64,000 bases of DNA. It comes from Metaphire vulgaris. Lineage: Eukaryota > Annelida > Clitellata > Crassiclitellata > Megascolecidae. The stretch lies in NCBI GenBank assembly GCA_018105865.1, contig CM030842.1:12425867-12489866 (forward strand). Direction: 5' to 3'. Under the pieces are notes generated by a model, which was given only the letters and a program-made list of their open reading frames with translations, searched no databases and was not told where the DNA came from. How positions within the stretch are numbered: the first letter of the stretch is position 1; each line of letters begins with the position of its first letter. Below, in pieces: positions 52,901 through 64,000 of the stretch. The position numbers and the translations under genes were made by a program.

Positions 52901-53089
52901 AAAAAAAATGTTTTTGAAAATTGTCTAAGTTTTTAAAACTGATTTATGACAATTAGGTACTGCTAAAACTGAAAATGACACTGGGTTCTTTGAATCAGGT
53001 CAGGTTTTTGCTAAAGTGTTTTAAAAAATCTAGTCTTATAACTAAATCAACTGCATTTTGTAACATTAGAGGGCAACCAACAAATTTTT

Positions 53090-54135
53090 TTGTCAGTTCT
53101 CTCAGAAGTTAGACTTCTTTTTCCTCCTTTCCCATCCCCTTCCCATTTAGGTGCTGATTCCAAATATGGCATCAGATTTTTTCTACCAGCTCTAGTTTGT
53201 GAGATTCGGCCATATAATCTAGACCGGACATGCATGATAATTGCCTATATCACATGGCAAAAAAAATTTGTGTTGCCCTGTTGCCTTAGAAGTAAGACCT
53301 GTTTCTTAATATATTTATGGGTCCTGATTCCAAATATGGCATCAGATTTCCTCTATTAGCTCTAGTTTTTTTAGATATGGCCATATATCCTATATTGGAA
53401 GTGCATGATGATTACATATATTTGCTCTATGTAGCTTTTGATTGCTCTCACCTAAAGGTCTTTGTTATTAACATTAAAGGTTTTATATTTCCAGAAGAAA
53501 TCAATTGAAATATGTGCAGTATCATAAATTATATTATTTAATTAAATAAGCATGATTCATGACAACTGTTTTGAGGTAATTGTGGATGCAGGAGCAGCAA
53601 CATACCCCCAGGACACATTTAGAAATACAATTGCATGTTAAATGCTTGAAGTGTCATTTTTTCTGATTTCTAGTGTGACAAAATGAATGACAACTAATTC
53701 ACTCATTAATATAGTTGTATCTAAATATGTAATAGTTGTTGCTTTGAAGATTTTTGCTGTTCAATTATAGAATTTGAATAGATTAAGAATTCTGCAGTTA
53801 ACGCACTTTAGTAGAACCAAAATACAAGGACGACTAAGCCGTATCTCAAAAACTAGAGCTGATGGGGCAAAACGGATAACATTTTTGGAATCAGGGCACC
53901 AAAATTAATCAAGAACAGGTCTTACTTTGCAGGCAACAAACTGTGTGTTGACCATTTCATTATAATGAAATCTGCATGGCGTTAATAGAAAACACATGTA
54001 TACATGAAAAATCATAAAGTAGCGATATATCAAAAAGTTGACCTGATTGAGCAAAACCAATGTTATATTTGGATTTAGGACATTGAAATTGTCCTTAATC
54101 TGTTAAGAAAACTTAGACAATAAATTTGATGTAAA
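53090..54135. repeat. cluster of direct and inverted copies of a ~170-bp unit
   Basis: gattccaaatatggcatcagattt with the following gctctagtttt..gatatggccatata occurs at 53155 and 53327 (direct). It occurs in reverse at about 53840-53915 and, more diverged, at 53990-54100. Confidence 0.75.
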
Positions 54136-54359
54136 CCAGTGTAATTTAAGTCTAATTATATCTCTTCAATGAAGTTAAGCACGATAGTGATATACAGTAG
54201 ATAGCAAGGAAATGTGTACTTATGAAGAACGGTAGTCAATATTATACTGTACAATAGACTAGAGTATATTATATAGTACTAGTAGGCCTATACAAATGCA
54301 TCATTTAAAAATAAAATGCGTGCATTTCGGCTGCAGTGCGCCGTTGACTATAGGCTTGT

Positions 54360-54600
54360 TTCTTAGTGTGTCGTGGCTGGAAAAAGTTTGTGAAGCACTG
54401 GTTTGATGGAACCTCTGGTACCCGATACCCGGTTTCATGGCCATCTGTCCCTCAGGTTCAGGTGCCTAAGTCGACGAACGTTGGCCAGTCTTTTCTGCAG
54501 AACCCACGGCTAGCTTTCGCTACATCGCCATTGCTACTCATTCTAGCGATGCCATCTGGCGAATGAAGGCCGAGTCGACCTTAGGACTCCAACGGGAGTC
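54360..54600. repeat. possible SINE-like repeat, ggccgagtcgaccttagg end
   Basis: ccgagtcgaccttaggactcc (54570-54590) matches the reverse of the family A SINE at 9095-9115. The rest is not assigned. Confidence 0.35.
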
Positions 54601-55222
54601 GATCATATTCCGTCAGAGCCATGGGCACCCACAGAAATAATTCTTCCATTAAAGGGCAAAACACAATGGTCACGGTTACGCTACATAAATTCTTCCAGGA
54701 GGGGGCAAACATGTTTTACACAATGGTCACGGTTAATATTTTAGCAAGGTTTTCAAATTTCAATGTGAAATAGGCCTATTGGTATTTGCATTTTCCAGAG
54801 GAGAGGGGGGCAAGTGCTTCCTCTTGCCCTAATGTTCGGGCGCCCATGATCAGAGCTCTGAGCTAGGGTCTTAACAATCTGCCATCTTTCCGTCCATTTA
54901 CTGTACGCGACATTTCGTTTATTAATATCGCGTAATCTGCCAATCCGTCACAAGAACACATGCTAATCAATTATTAATGCAGTTGAACTTTGCTCCATGC
55001 TGTTACGTATACGATAAGAGACCCCCGTATGTTAAATATCAACGGGTTCAAGGCGTTCTTTGGTCAGATCGCCACCACTGATGTCTATAGTAGAAGGAGG
55101 CTAAACAGAAAGGTTCGCTATCTTTTGGCCAAGAGTTTCATAAGACATCGGAAAATTTCGTGATCTAAATAGATCAGTGAATGAGTCAACGGCATAAATT
55201 TGACTCACTATCGTATTACGTC

Positions 55223-55225
<3 letters not shown>

Positions 55226-55309
<84 letters not shown>
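55226..55309. repeat. (CT)n-(TA)n microsatellite
   Basis: CT at 55226-55252, then about 27 TA units. Confidence 0.96.
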
Positions 55310-55373
55310 GTCATTATTCTGTACTATCACCTATTCTCGACATTCTTCTATCCCGCTTACGTACCCCGGTCAC

Positions 55374-55425
<52 letters not shown>

Positions 55426-55487
55426 TTTTTTTCTTTCTTTCTTTCTGTCTGTCTGTCTGTCTTTCTTTCTTTCTGTCTGTCTTTCTG

Positions 55488-55518
<31 letters not shown>

Positions 55519-55539
55519 GTCTGTCTTTCTTTCTTTCTC

Positions 55540-55578
<39 letters not shown>

Positions 55579-55580
55579 GG
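55374..55580. repeat. (TTTC)n/(TGTC)n microsatellite
   Basis: TTTC tetramers with blocks of TGTC. Confidence 0.96.
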
Positions 55581-55793
55581 TCTCGTTAACTCATACTGTG
55601 AAAGTTGGTTTGAATCTTGCTTCGTATGCTGTATGCATATGCTAAATGCTGGATGAAGTTGAATATGAAACCGAACTATTTCACGTGTCCGAAGTTGATT
55701 AAATATGGAACATCGACGAAACAAGGACACTGCTAGATTCAGTTGAAATCGTCTTTAATCGCGATCGTTGTGATCATTTATAGACAGCACATA

Positions 55794-55797
<4 letters not shown>

Positions 55798-55859
<62 letters not shown>
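55798..55859. repeat. (TA)n microsatellite
   Basis: About 31 TA units. Confidence 0.96.
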
Positions 55860-55863
<4 letters not shown>

Positions 55864-56156
55864 GATCATAATCATCATCGAACTTTTATAGGACCATTTA
55901 ATTAGATATGTTTTTGACATCAGTTGACGGTTGTCCCTTGTTTTAAATCGTAACTATTTCCAGAATTTTGGCTGCGCACTGTAGCACTGTATAGTGAACA
56001 GGCCAGGAGATTATTTAGCTCTTTCAATAAGTCTACTGTTATGGCAACTGTTTTCTTTTTCTCTTTTCACTGACTCTGCATTCCTTATGTATGCTGTAAT
56101 TTCTAATCTGCGGATTAGGCCTATTGAATATATACTGTAGATATCATACTTATATC

Positions 56157-56350
56157 CAGTGTTTTATCCAAACTACAGGCCTTGGGGGGAAATTGAGGCT
56201 TTTGGGGAGGGGATAAATCGACTTGGTTGGAGGGGAAAGACAGTTCAATGCAAAATTTGTGTAAGTGCTGTGACTTTTTTTTGGGGGGGGGGAATTTGGA
56301 GGTTTGGGGGAGAAAAATCTTTCCTCCTAAAAGGCCTGTATAAAACACTG
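56157..56350. mobile_element. hAT-like MITE, CAGTGTTTTATCCA family, copy 2
   Basis: CAGTGTTTTATCCA and TATAAAACACTG are inverted ends. The flanks cttatatc and cttattat resemble a worn 8-bp target duplication. The interior has runs of G. Confidence 0.85.
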
Positions 56351-56837
56351 CTTATTATATCCAGTTTTTCATGAAATTCTCATGGATTATTATTGTGTGC
56401 ATACCGTTTCGAGGCTTTCTTCTGTTTTATAAGCAAGTAGATTTTACCATCCGGCTGGATAGGCCTAGGCTTGTCGACAGGGTCGTCTTTATTCTTTGAG
56501 AAAGAACGTTCACCGGTACATGTAGTTTGTCAGCGTCATTGACATAATCATTCTTAGTGAAACTATAACGTTTGGAAACGTTGATACCAGATTGTCATTG
56601 TTTACCATGGAATAGATTGTCGACAATAGCTGGCAGAGACGAATTTGTAAGTGATACTTGCATAATTGTAGTGTTTAAGATGTTTACGTTCTGAACTTAT
56701 TAGCTGGCATCGGTCAAAATCCTGAGGGTAGTTGCGTTGTCCCGATATCAAAGAAAAACTGGCCGCCGCCCGCCGAGACCATCTGTATCGCGGGACCCTA
56801 GGAACGTCCTTTACGTGCCTGTGCCTTAAAACGGCCC

Positions 56838-56995
56838 TGACAGACAGACAGAAAGACAGACAGACAGACAGACAACAGACAGACAGACAGACAACAGACA
56901 GACAGATAGACAGATAGACAGACAGACAGACAGATAGACAGACACACAGACACACAGACAAACACAGACACACACAGACAGACAGACACACAGTT
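56838..56995. repeat. (CAGA)n microsatellite
   Basis: CAGA, CAGATAGA and CACAGA units. Confidence 0.95.
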
Positions 56996-56997
56996 CG

Positions 56998-57036
56998 CAC
57001 TTGGCCTATGCGGTTCAGTGTTAGGAGGAAGAATCG

Positions 57037-57086
<50 letters not shown>

Positions 57087-57480
57087 CGATTCTATGGAGA
57101 CGGGACTATTTTAACAAGACAGACAGTGCAGTATTTTATTTGTAAGTCGGAAGTAATTATGACGCATTTCGCATATTATTTCCGCAGAAGGCAGAAGCTT
57201 AGAATGATGCAATAGATCACATGCCTCGCAGAGCAGTTGGGGACGTGAGCGGAGCCAGTCTGATAGGCGCCTATAGCTGCGGGTCCGTTTGACTGGCGTT
57301 TGTTGGCGCCTATAGAAGGACCTATGTGAAAGGCGAAACAGTTGTTCGTCTAAGCAGACGCGAGAAGTCGCAGACAAGAGGAAAAGCGCGTCGCTCTTGG
57401 CCCATACGACTCAGTGCTAGGAGGAAGCATCAAACGACAACAGCGATCCTAGGAAGATCGGAATATTTTAGCATCAGAAC
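56998..57480. repeat. direct duplication around 57.0 and 57.4 kb
   Basis: cttggcctatgcggttcagtg..aggaggaag.atcgaac (57000-57040) recurs as cttggcccatacgactcagtg..aggaggaagcatcaaac (57397-57438). The first copy contains a (CAA)n expansion at 57039-57087 where the second has only acgacaacag. Confidence 0.8.
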
Positions 57481-58271
57481 AAAATATATGCGGTAAATTT
57501 TCATTTTGTGGTCATATTCTTTGACTAAATGACGACGTCTTGCTACATGTACGATGCCAGCTTTAATGTCCGTATATATTTATTGCTAGACACGCCAATG
57601 TTAAGTCTATATCTGCACACGTTAGGTTATAACATAGGCGTTGATGTCTGCGTGCAAGGATAGTTGCAACTCGGGTTTTTGTTCAACCGTTTGTCTGCAC
57701 TTGATTTGTCTTTCGCGTGAGTAAACTACTCAATGCATTCTAATGTCTACCAACATTGATTTAGCCTCGGGGACGGGTATACGGGGTCCGGGTCCCATTA
57801 TTCTGGCTGGGATCAAGTTGTGGGATTTGCGCAAAACCGTTGACATATTTTTCGGGGAGGAGAGGGGCAGGTAGTCTGATCGGAACAGAATCGACATTAT
57901 ATTTTTATTATGCCCTCGGTACTTCATTTCAGAGGGACTTATGATAAAAAATTGTCCGGAGACATCAAATTATCGTGTGCTAGCTTTCGCGTTCGTTTGG
58001 AGATTAGGAAACGTTCCTCGGAATGCAATGGCGCTGGAGCGTTGAATCGTGACGGATATTCTTTGAAACAAAAAGCTTCCTTCTCTGTTGTCCCCGGATT
58101 GTAGGGCAATGAGTCGACCCAGATCGCTGATAAAAGAGAGGGCGTCGCTATTGATGGGGCCAAATGTTTCAAATGCCAGCGGCAAGAAGATGTAGAAGGA
58201 TGAGAGGGTTTGATATTTTGATGTCTTTCTGGCCGCAGCTGCTTCTGCCTCTGCCTCCCTCTGCTCACACA

Positions 58272-58398
<127 letters not shown>

Positions 58399-59144
58399 AA
58401 TATATATATATATACGCTCCTATATATATGAAATTATTAGTTGGTATTGATCAAGAATATATATATATATATCATATGATATATATTTTTTTTTTCGCTT
58501 GTAGACTTTTTCGCTCAAAAATGGCGATGCTCCTATTTCGGAACTCTGGTTACGCCACTGTTTGCCAAACTATATTGAAATTAAGATAAAAATGTAGTTT
58601 TAGACTGGTACGCGATTATCGTCTTGATGTGGAACCGTTTCTATATATAAAATAAACTTATTAAACGAAACAAAGGCGCAAGCAACCAATGCCAAGCTTC
58701 CGGATTTAAGTAGGTGCCAAGATCGAGTACTTATAGGCTGTTTCCAAATGCGCGTACCAAGTACCAGCAACCGAGTATCTCTCTCTCTCTCTCTCTCTCT
58801 CTCTGGTTTCCGGTACGTCGCACTTACATGATTCAACTCTTAAAGATCACTAGAACGCTATGGATTTCGCCAGAGATGAAAGACATGGTTGTATTCGTAT
58901 ATAAGCTCTTTCCGCTCCATTTCCACATTAAAACTGGAAGACATCCCAAGAAACATTTCGCCTTGAGCGGTACTTTTCATCTTCTTCAGAGACTGCGTTG
59001 CCATGGCTACTAGGTTGACCTTTAACTGATGATTTGTGTCCGAGCGCATTCGAAAGACCGAGTCAGCTTCTGGATTACTGCAAGAGAAGTCAATAGGCAA
59101 GTAGCGTATACTGTTGGTCAAGACTAAATATTATTGGTCCATAG

Positions 59145-59489
59145 CAGTGGCGTAGCCAGGATTTTCCGAAGGGGATGAATCCCAACTTCGGAAAATTCCG
59201 ACAAGCAAAAAAGTTTATCATCATTCCATGGTTTGATTAACAGGAGAACAAAAAAATCCTGACAAGCAAAAAAGGTCATCATCCATTATATTATGCTTCA
59301 ATAATTGAGAGGATATATAGGCCTATCTTATAGGTATCGGCGTGCGTACACTATATAGTGATCGCAATAAAAAAATTAATAATTAATTTCTGGTCGCAAA
59401 GCGTGGGTCCTAGCCCTCAAAACTTCCCCTTCCCTACACTGCGAACAGCCAAGGGAGGGGGGTTAACCCCCCCTTTGGCTACGCCACTG
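59145..59489. mobile_element. MITE with cagtggcgtagcc ends
   Basis: CAGTGGCGTAGCCAGG at the left, TTTGGCTACGCCACTG at the right. The interior repeats gacaagcaaaaaaggtcatcatc. No clear target duplication. Confidence 0.85.
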
Positions 59490-59701
59490 ATCCTCAGAGT
59501 CTGGTGATCGGTCATAAACAATTAAAATTAGTCATACCAGTTATAAATGAAGGAGGTCAACTGACGTAAACAAAATGGTTCCGGGTTCAATATGCTTCAT
59601 ATTGAATAATATACAGTACATAGATCGACAAATTAGCTAGTTTCACATTCTGCCAAATCCAGACACTAGTTTCTACAGCGCCACATTGTAATGGACATTG
59701 C

Positions 59702-59948
59702 CAGGCCCGCCGAGAGGGAGAAGGGCAAATGCACAGGGGCCAGGCGATCTGTAGGGGTCTCGAGCAGGTTAGGTTAGGGTTGGGGAGGGGAGGGTTTGGA
59801 CTAGGGTTAGGGTTAGGTGGGGGCCAGTTGGAGGCATTGCTTGCTGACGTTGACAAACAAAAAGAGGTCGTCAACAGATTTTAAACTTTCTTGGGGCCCA
59901 GGGGGACTCTGCACATGCAGGGGCCCGGAATTTCTCTCGGCGGCTCTG
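59702..59948. mobile_element. hAT-like MITE, CAGGCCCGCCGAGAG family
   Basis: CAGGCCCGCCGAGAGG at the left and TCTCTCGGCGGCTCTG at the right are inverted. The flanks gacattgc and ggtattgc resemble an 8-bp duplication. ggttaggtt/ggttagggtt repeats lie inside. Confidence 0.85.
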
Positions 59949-59999
59949 GGTATTGCGACAGTGTAAGAGCTTGTGATACAGGGCAGCAAATGAAATCTA

Positions 60000-60052
60000 C
60001 TACTGCTACTGCTGCTGCTACTGCTGCTGCTGCTACTGCTGCTGCTGCTACT
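60000..60052. repeat. (TGC/TAC)n microsatellite
   Basis: GCT/GCTACT triplets. Confidence 0.9.
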
Positions 60053-60559
60053 ATTTATTATTTCTCAAAAGTCTGGTGATCGAAAGATCCCGGAACATAT
60101 TTCTCATCAATATTCAACACTGGCTGTCTCTAACCAGGCAATGAAGACCCAATCTCCGGCAATCCTAACAATTTTCCGCAGAAATTTAAAAAAATTTCCA
60201 GGCACATAGTATTTAATTAAGCGTTTCCGCAACTCTTGTTGGTCGGAAGAGATGAACATCACCCCACCCCAGGTAACAATCCCCGATGATAAATCCATCC
60301 ATCCACAATGCATCCCAGTCTACTGTAATCTACTGTGGATAAACTAGATCCTGTCCAGCAACGGTGTCCGACCATAGCAGCCCGTCGAATATCACGTGAT
60401 CAGATCTTTATTGCCTCGATTTCTTTCCAATATTCGGCGAGCGTCGTCGCAACGCTCAAAACCGTGACGTCATCTAATCTACGTGGCGCGTCTTGTGACG
60501 TCACGCTGCGTCCACAGCTGACGCAGAAGCAGCAGAAGAAGCAGATTCGACTGTACGGC

Positions 60560-60599
<40 letters not shown>

Positions 60600-60750
60600 A
60601 CTACCGGTGGTCAGCTATAGGCGGAATTATTAGTTGATTCTGGTTATGCTCTTATCTGTAGGGCACGCTCAGCAGGCAGTGTGTGTGTGTGTGTGTGTGT
60701 GTGCCTGTGCGTGCGTGTGCGCCTGTATGTGTGTGTGTGTGTGTGTTGGT
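60560..60750. repeat. (AGC)n and (GT)n microsatellites
   Basis: AGC triplets at 60561-60596 and GT units at 60679-60747. Confidence 0.95.
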
Positions 60751-61538
60751 TGGAGCAGCCATTGATACAGCAGCTTCTGAAGCGATCGCCTGCATGCATC
60801 GAGATGTTCGAACGGACAGCATGCACGGCACATGACCTGATGAGTGCAGACTACTGTAAGTGACTCGATTATAGGATGTCACCAGCGTTAGGCCGTGCAG
60901 CAGAACGCTGTTTGATAGGCTGTCGTTCGTTTTCATTTCTGCTTACGAAGCGTCGTCGAGAATTTCGTGGAAGATACGAGACTAGCTAAGGTCGCAATAA
61001 CGAGTTTCTCGAGTCATTTTGCGGCCGGACTGTATAGCTATTGTTCTGTCGGGATAGATTATCTGAATGTGAACATTTGACGCCGTGACTTTATCAAACG
61101 CAGAGACCGAGACTTAGTATCCCTGTTTAATATATATTCATCGATGCAGGATCGATATTGTCTAAACAAAGTCAGTTCCTGCCCAAGAAGAAATCGCCTA
61201 GCTGTGCCGGACCTATCTGAGACCAACTTATCATCAGCGTCCTCCTATCCCGGATAGAAGGGCGTTTTTAACGCAGAAGTCAATACTGTTTCCCCGAAAA
61301 GGACGTGACAGCAGCAGACAGTAGTCGAGGCAAGATTGTGAGCCTTCCTGACTCGCCATATAGCGACTGACTGCATTGCAAACGCCTGCATTTAGTTTTG
61401 AGTTAGCGTTCAGCCAGCAATTTAGCCCCGTTTGCGAATCGACACATGGGCTGAAAACGTCACGGAGTTGTTTAGCAGTTGAATCGCGTATTAACTATTG
61501 ATATAATTACCGCGTGAGTCGCAGATTATGTAGTATCG

Positions 61539-61618
61539 TTAACCCCTTAACTGGGGACCCCGGATATATCCGTTCATTTTACATTGAGTCACAGTTGAAT
61601 ACACGGTTAAGGGGTTAA
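61539..61618. mobile_element. 80-bp piggyBac-like MITE, copy 2
   Basis: Same length and ends as the 39.7 kb copy, differing at a handful of bases; TTAA on both borders. Confidence 0.85.
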
Positions 61619-61649
61619 GAGAACGGTCGACTAGACAGAGCGCGTTTCT

Positions 61650-61768
61650 CTGCATCTGTTCGTTTTTACGATCAGTTACAGTTGGAACCAAAACATTGTG
61701 TTAACTGGCTGCATGGAATGTGTGAAAGACATCGCACGGATAACCTAACTGCTTGATAATTTTCCAAG
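61650..61768 (+). promoter_or_regulatory. possible untranslated first exon with strong donor
   Basis: Unique, non-repetitive sequence ends at ttttccaag|GTAAGTGC. The only ATG inside (gcATGGAATG) opens an 11-codon frame that stops before the donor. The upstream region 60780-61540 is also mostly unique, which would suit a promoter for a gene beyond the right edge. Confidence 0.25.
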
Positions 61769-61950
61769 GTAAGTGCATGACGTTTGCTTAGACATCTGCA
61801 GTTTATTTTGATTTAGACGGCCGAGTCTCAGAGGTCCTATAAGCCAATAATGGACCCTTCTTAAATAAATCATTTCTCGTCGCTAAAATGCTCTCCGAAA
61901 GAGCAAATTATGGATCACAAAATATCATTAGCCAACAAATCAATCAATAA

Positions 61951-62234
61951 CAGAGCCGTAGCTGGGGGCGGGGCGTTGCAAGCCGCCCCGGGCGCCGACT
62001 GACGGGGGGCGCATTTTGGATGCAAATACAAATAAAAAATAAAACGGAGTGTTTTATAGGGATAAGCAAACTGTGTGAAGACTAAAAAAAGGTCATCAGC
62101 CCGAAAATGGAGTGTCTTATAGGGATATGTAAAGTTTGTGATAACTAAGAAAAAGGTCATCACCGAAATTCGAAATTTAGGGGCGCAAAATACAAATCTT
62201 GCCCCGGGCGCCGAAAACCCTAGCTACGGCTCTG
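61951..62234. mobile_element. hAT-like MITE, CAGAGCCGTAGCT family
   Basis: CAGAGCCGTAGCTGGGG and CCCTAGCTACGGCTCTG are inverted ends, flanked by a perfect 8-bp duplication atcaataa on each side. Internal gggcgccga and aaaaaggtcatca repeats. Confidence 0.93.
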
Positions 62235-62306
62235 ATCAATAAGCTATAATAAATAATAATTATTCTATTTTGAAAAGCATTTTCTCAGTTGCAATTTATA
62301 AGCTGG

Positions 62307-62307
<1 letters not shown>

Positions 62308-62358
<51 letters not shown>
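62308..62358. repeat. (TA)n microsatellite
   Basis: About 24 TA units. Confidence 0.95.
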
Positions 62359-62360
<2 letters not shown>

Positions 62361-62407
62361 CTTATATGTATATATAATGAAATAGATGCTACTAGCTGAC
62401 CTTGCAA

Positions 62408-62528
62408 TGGACGTAAACTTCCATTAGGCCTTTAGGCTCGAGCCTCCCGCATTTTGAGAGGCTACCATAGGGAAGGTACAGTATAGGGGTTGGGCCCCCA
62501 CTTTTTCATCCACGCTTACGCAATGCAA
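62408..62528 (+). repeat. GGCGTAAAC/CTACCATAGGGAA family copy
   Basis: ggacgtaaacttccattaggcc, gaggctaccatagggaagg and cttttt-catccacgcttacgc match the copies at 15297, 28141 and 43744. Confidence 0.8.
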
Positions 62529-62799
62529 ATGGCTTCGTCTTAATAAGACTATCCGAGAAAACTACAATTCGTTCGTCGTTTTAGAGCAATGTCTTTACAT
62601 TCGGACGTAATATTTTCCTGTATTCGTTGTACATTAGATCGCTGTACATTTCTTAACTAAGTCCGTTGTACTAATCGAAAATACAATAATGTATACGCTT
62701 AATCAATACTCGAGTGCAGCTGCACTCGGAACAGAGCGTTCGGCTGCACCAACGCTCCTCGACTTGCACCCATCAGTTCCGTTTTCACTTTATCCACTG

Positions 62800-63178
62800 T
62801 CAATCTCTTAGTCTGTATCTCTGTCTGTCCTGCTGTCTGACCGTTTCTGGCTGACTGCTTAGGCTATAGTGTATCTGTCTTACTGTCTGTCTCTCTGTCT
62901 GACAGTCTGTATCTCTGTCTGTCTGTTCTCTGTATATCCGTCTGTTTGTTTCTCTGTCTGACTGTCTGCCTGTCTTGATGTCTGACTGTTTCTGTCTTAC
63001 TGTTTAGGATATCTGTCTGACTGTCTGTATCTCTGTCTATCGAACTGTCTGTCTGTATATCTGTCTGGCTGTCTCTGTATGACAGTCTATCTGTCTGACT
63101 GTCTGTTTCTCTGTATGTATGTCTGACTGCCTGTTTCTCTGTCTGTCTGTCTGTCTGTCTGTCTGCGTGTCAGCCTGT
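62800..63178. repeat. (CTGT)n degenerate array
   Basis: CTGT/CTGTCTGACTGTCTGTATCT higher-order units repeated over 370 bp. Confidence 0.9.
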
Positions 63179-63397
63179 CCGTTGTTCGCAGCCATCCAGA
63201 CAAGCGGCACGAACCGTAACCCCAGAAGTACAAATGATAGACTTGTGCATCACGAGAATTCATGATCAGGAGTTGCGTCCTGAATATTAAACAGCATGAT
63301 ACAAAATCATCTGATTTGGCAGAGGAGGAAGAGGAAGAGAAGGAAGAAGAGGAAGAGAAAGAGGACGATAATACAGAAGAGAGAGAGAGAGAGGAAC

Positions 63398-63600
63398 AGG
63401 GGCGTAGCCAGGAATATGATTTGGGAGGGTATACAACTATACATATTTTGGGTGGGTATAAATCTTAACTATAAACCACATAAACCATATAAACCACACA
63501 TAACCACATGTAAATCACACAAAAAACTTTAAGGTAGACTGATTTTGGGAGGAGGGAGGGTATATATACCGATATAAGCCCCCCGTCGCTACGCCCCTGG
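63398..63600. mobile_element. MITE with caggggcgtagcc ends
   Basis: CAGGGGCGTAGCCAGG at the left, CGTCGCTACGCCCCTG at the right. Tandem (ataaacca)n inside. It is the same family as the outer element at 51.9 kb, in opposite orientation. Confidence 0.88.
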
Positions 63601-63939
63601 AGAGGAGGACGAGAAGGAAGATGATGAGCGATACACGCGAAAGTGCGCCTCGCTTATGTAAACGAACATATAATATGATTGTATCTTGCTGCGCCTGATA
63701 TAGAGATGAAATCTGTATCATATGATAGACTGCGCAGTTGATGATGTTTTCGTTATCACGATGATCCCATGTTGAAAATTCATTATTAGGCCCCTACGTA
63801 CCAGTGACTAATCGGTTTTGTCCAATATTTGACTGGTTGACTTTATCTTTATCTTTCTATTTATTTTTCTCCTTTTCCTTCGTGATTTCTATCTTTATTT
63901 CTCGTTCTCTTTCTCTCCCTTTTATTGGCTCTGTCTCTC

Positions 63940-63967
63940 CGTCTGTCTGTCTGTCTGTCTCTCTGTA

Positions 63968-63998
<31 letters not shown>

Positions 63999-64000
63999 AT
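63940..64000. repeat. (CTGT)n/(CT)n microsatellite, runs off the edge
   Basis: CTGT units then CT units continuing to the last base. Confidence 0.93.

Overview
The window is animal nuclear DNA. Coding sequence is split into short GT-AG exons separated by kilobase introns, codons follow the standard code, and most of the remaining sequence is microsatellites, miniature inverted-repeat transposons (MITEs), tRNA-headed SINEs and 5'-truncated LINE fragments. A HEY-type bHLH-Orange gene makes it a bilaterian. The density of hAT-like MITEs, and of motifs such as tAGGCCTa and cttctatagcgcc, resembles marine invertebrates. An echinoderm is my best guess, but the sequence does not settle the phylum.

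Three genes can be assembled exon by exon with matching phases. (1) Minus strand, 10829 to beyond base 1: nine coding exons of a GH65-like enzyme of the protein-glucosylgalactosylhydroxylysine glucosidase (PGGHG/ATHL1) family. About 658 residues are inside the window and the C-terminus lies past the left edge. It has a signal peptide, a furin-type RMKR site and six N-glycosylation sequons, so it looks secreted, whereas the human enzyme as I recall it has no signal peptide. (2) Plus strand, 24530-31633: a complete five-exon HEY transcription factor gene of 333 residues. It has an ordinary bHLH-Orange core but no recognisable C-terminal YRPW/TE(I/V)GAF motif. (3) Plus strand, 40121-49095: a two-exon gene for an unrecognised 114-residue hydrophilic protein. 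Its first coding exon has only 16 coding bases and is followed by an 8.6 kb intron.

Region by region: 1-11 kb is the GH65 gene, with introns holding LINE fragments, hAT MITEs, a pogo/mariner-type MITE and minisatellites. 11-24.5 kb is intergenic and dominated by repeats and a CR1/L2 LINE relic. 24.5-32.1 kb is the HEY gene. 32-40 kb is repeats with one doubtful ORF. 40-49.1 kb is the small gene, whose large intron holds copies of a composite transposon block. 49-64 kb is repeats, with a nested MITE at 51.9-52.9 kb, an inverted-repeat cluster at 53-54 kb and a possible untranslated first exon near 61.7 kb. The three genes show no functional link; they are simply neighbours.

The most notable observations concern transposons and simple repeats touching splice sites. 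One donor lies in a 25-bp tandem array. One donor has a MITE starting at intron position +6. One acceptor sits directly on a (TA)n tract. There is also a composite hAT-containing block that appears to have multiplied as a unit, and several MITEs that carry arrays of transcription-factor-like half sites.
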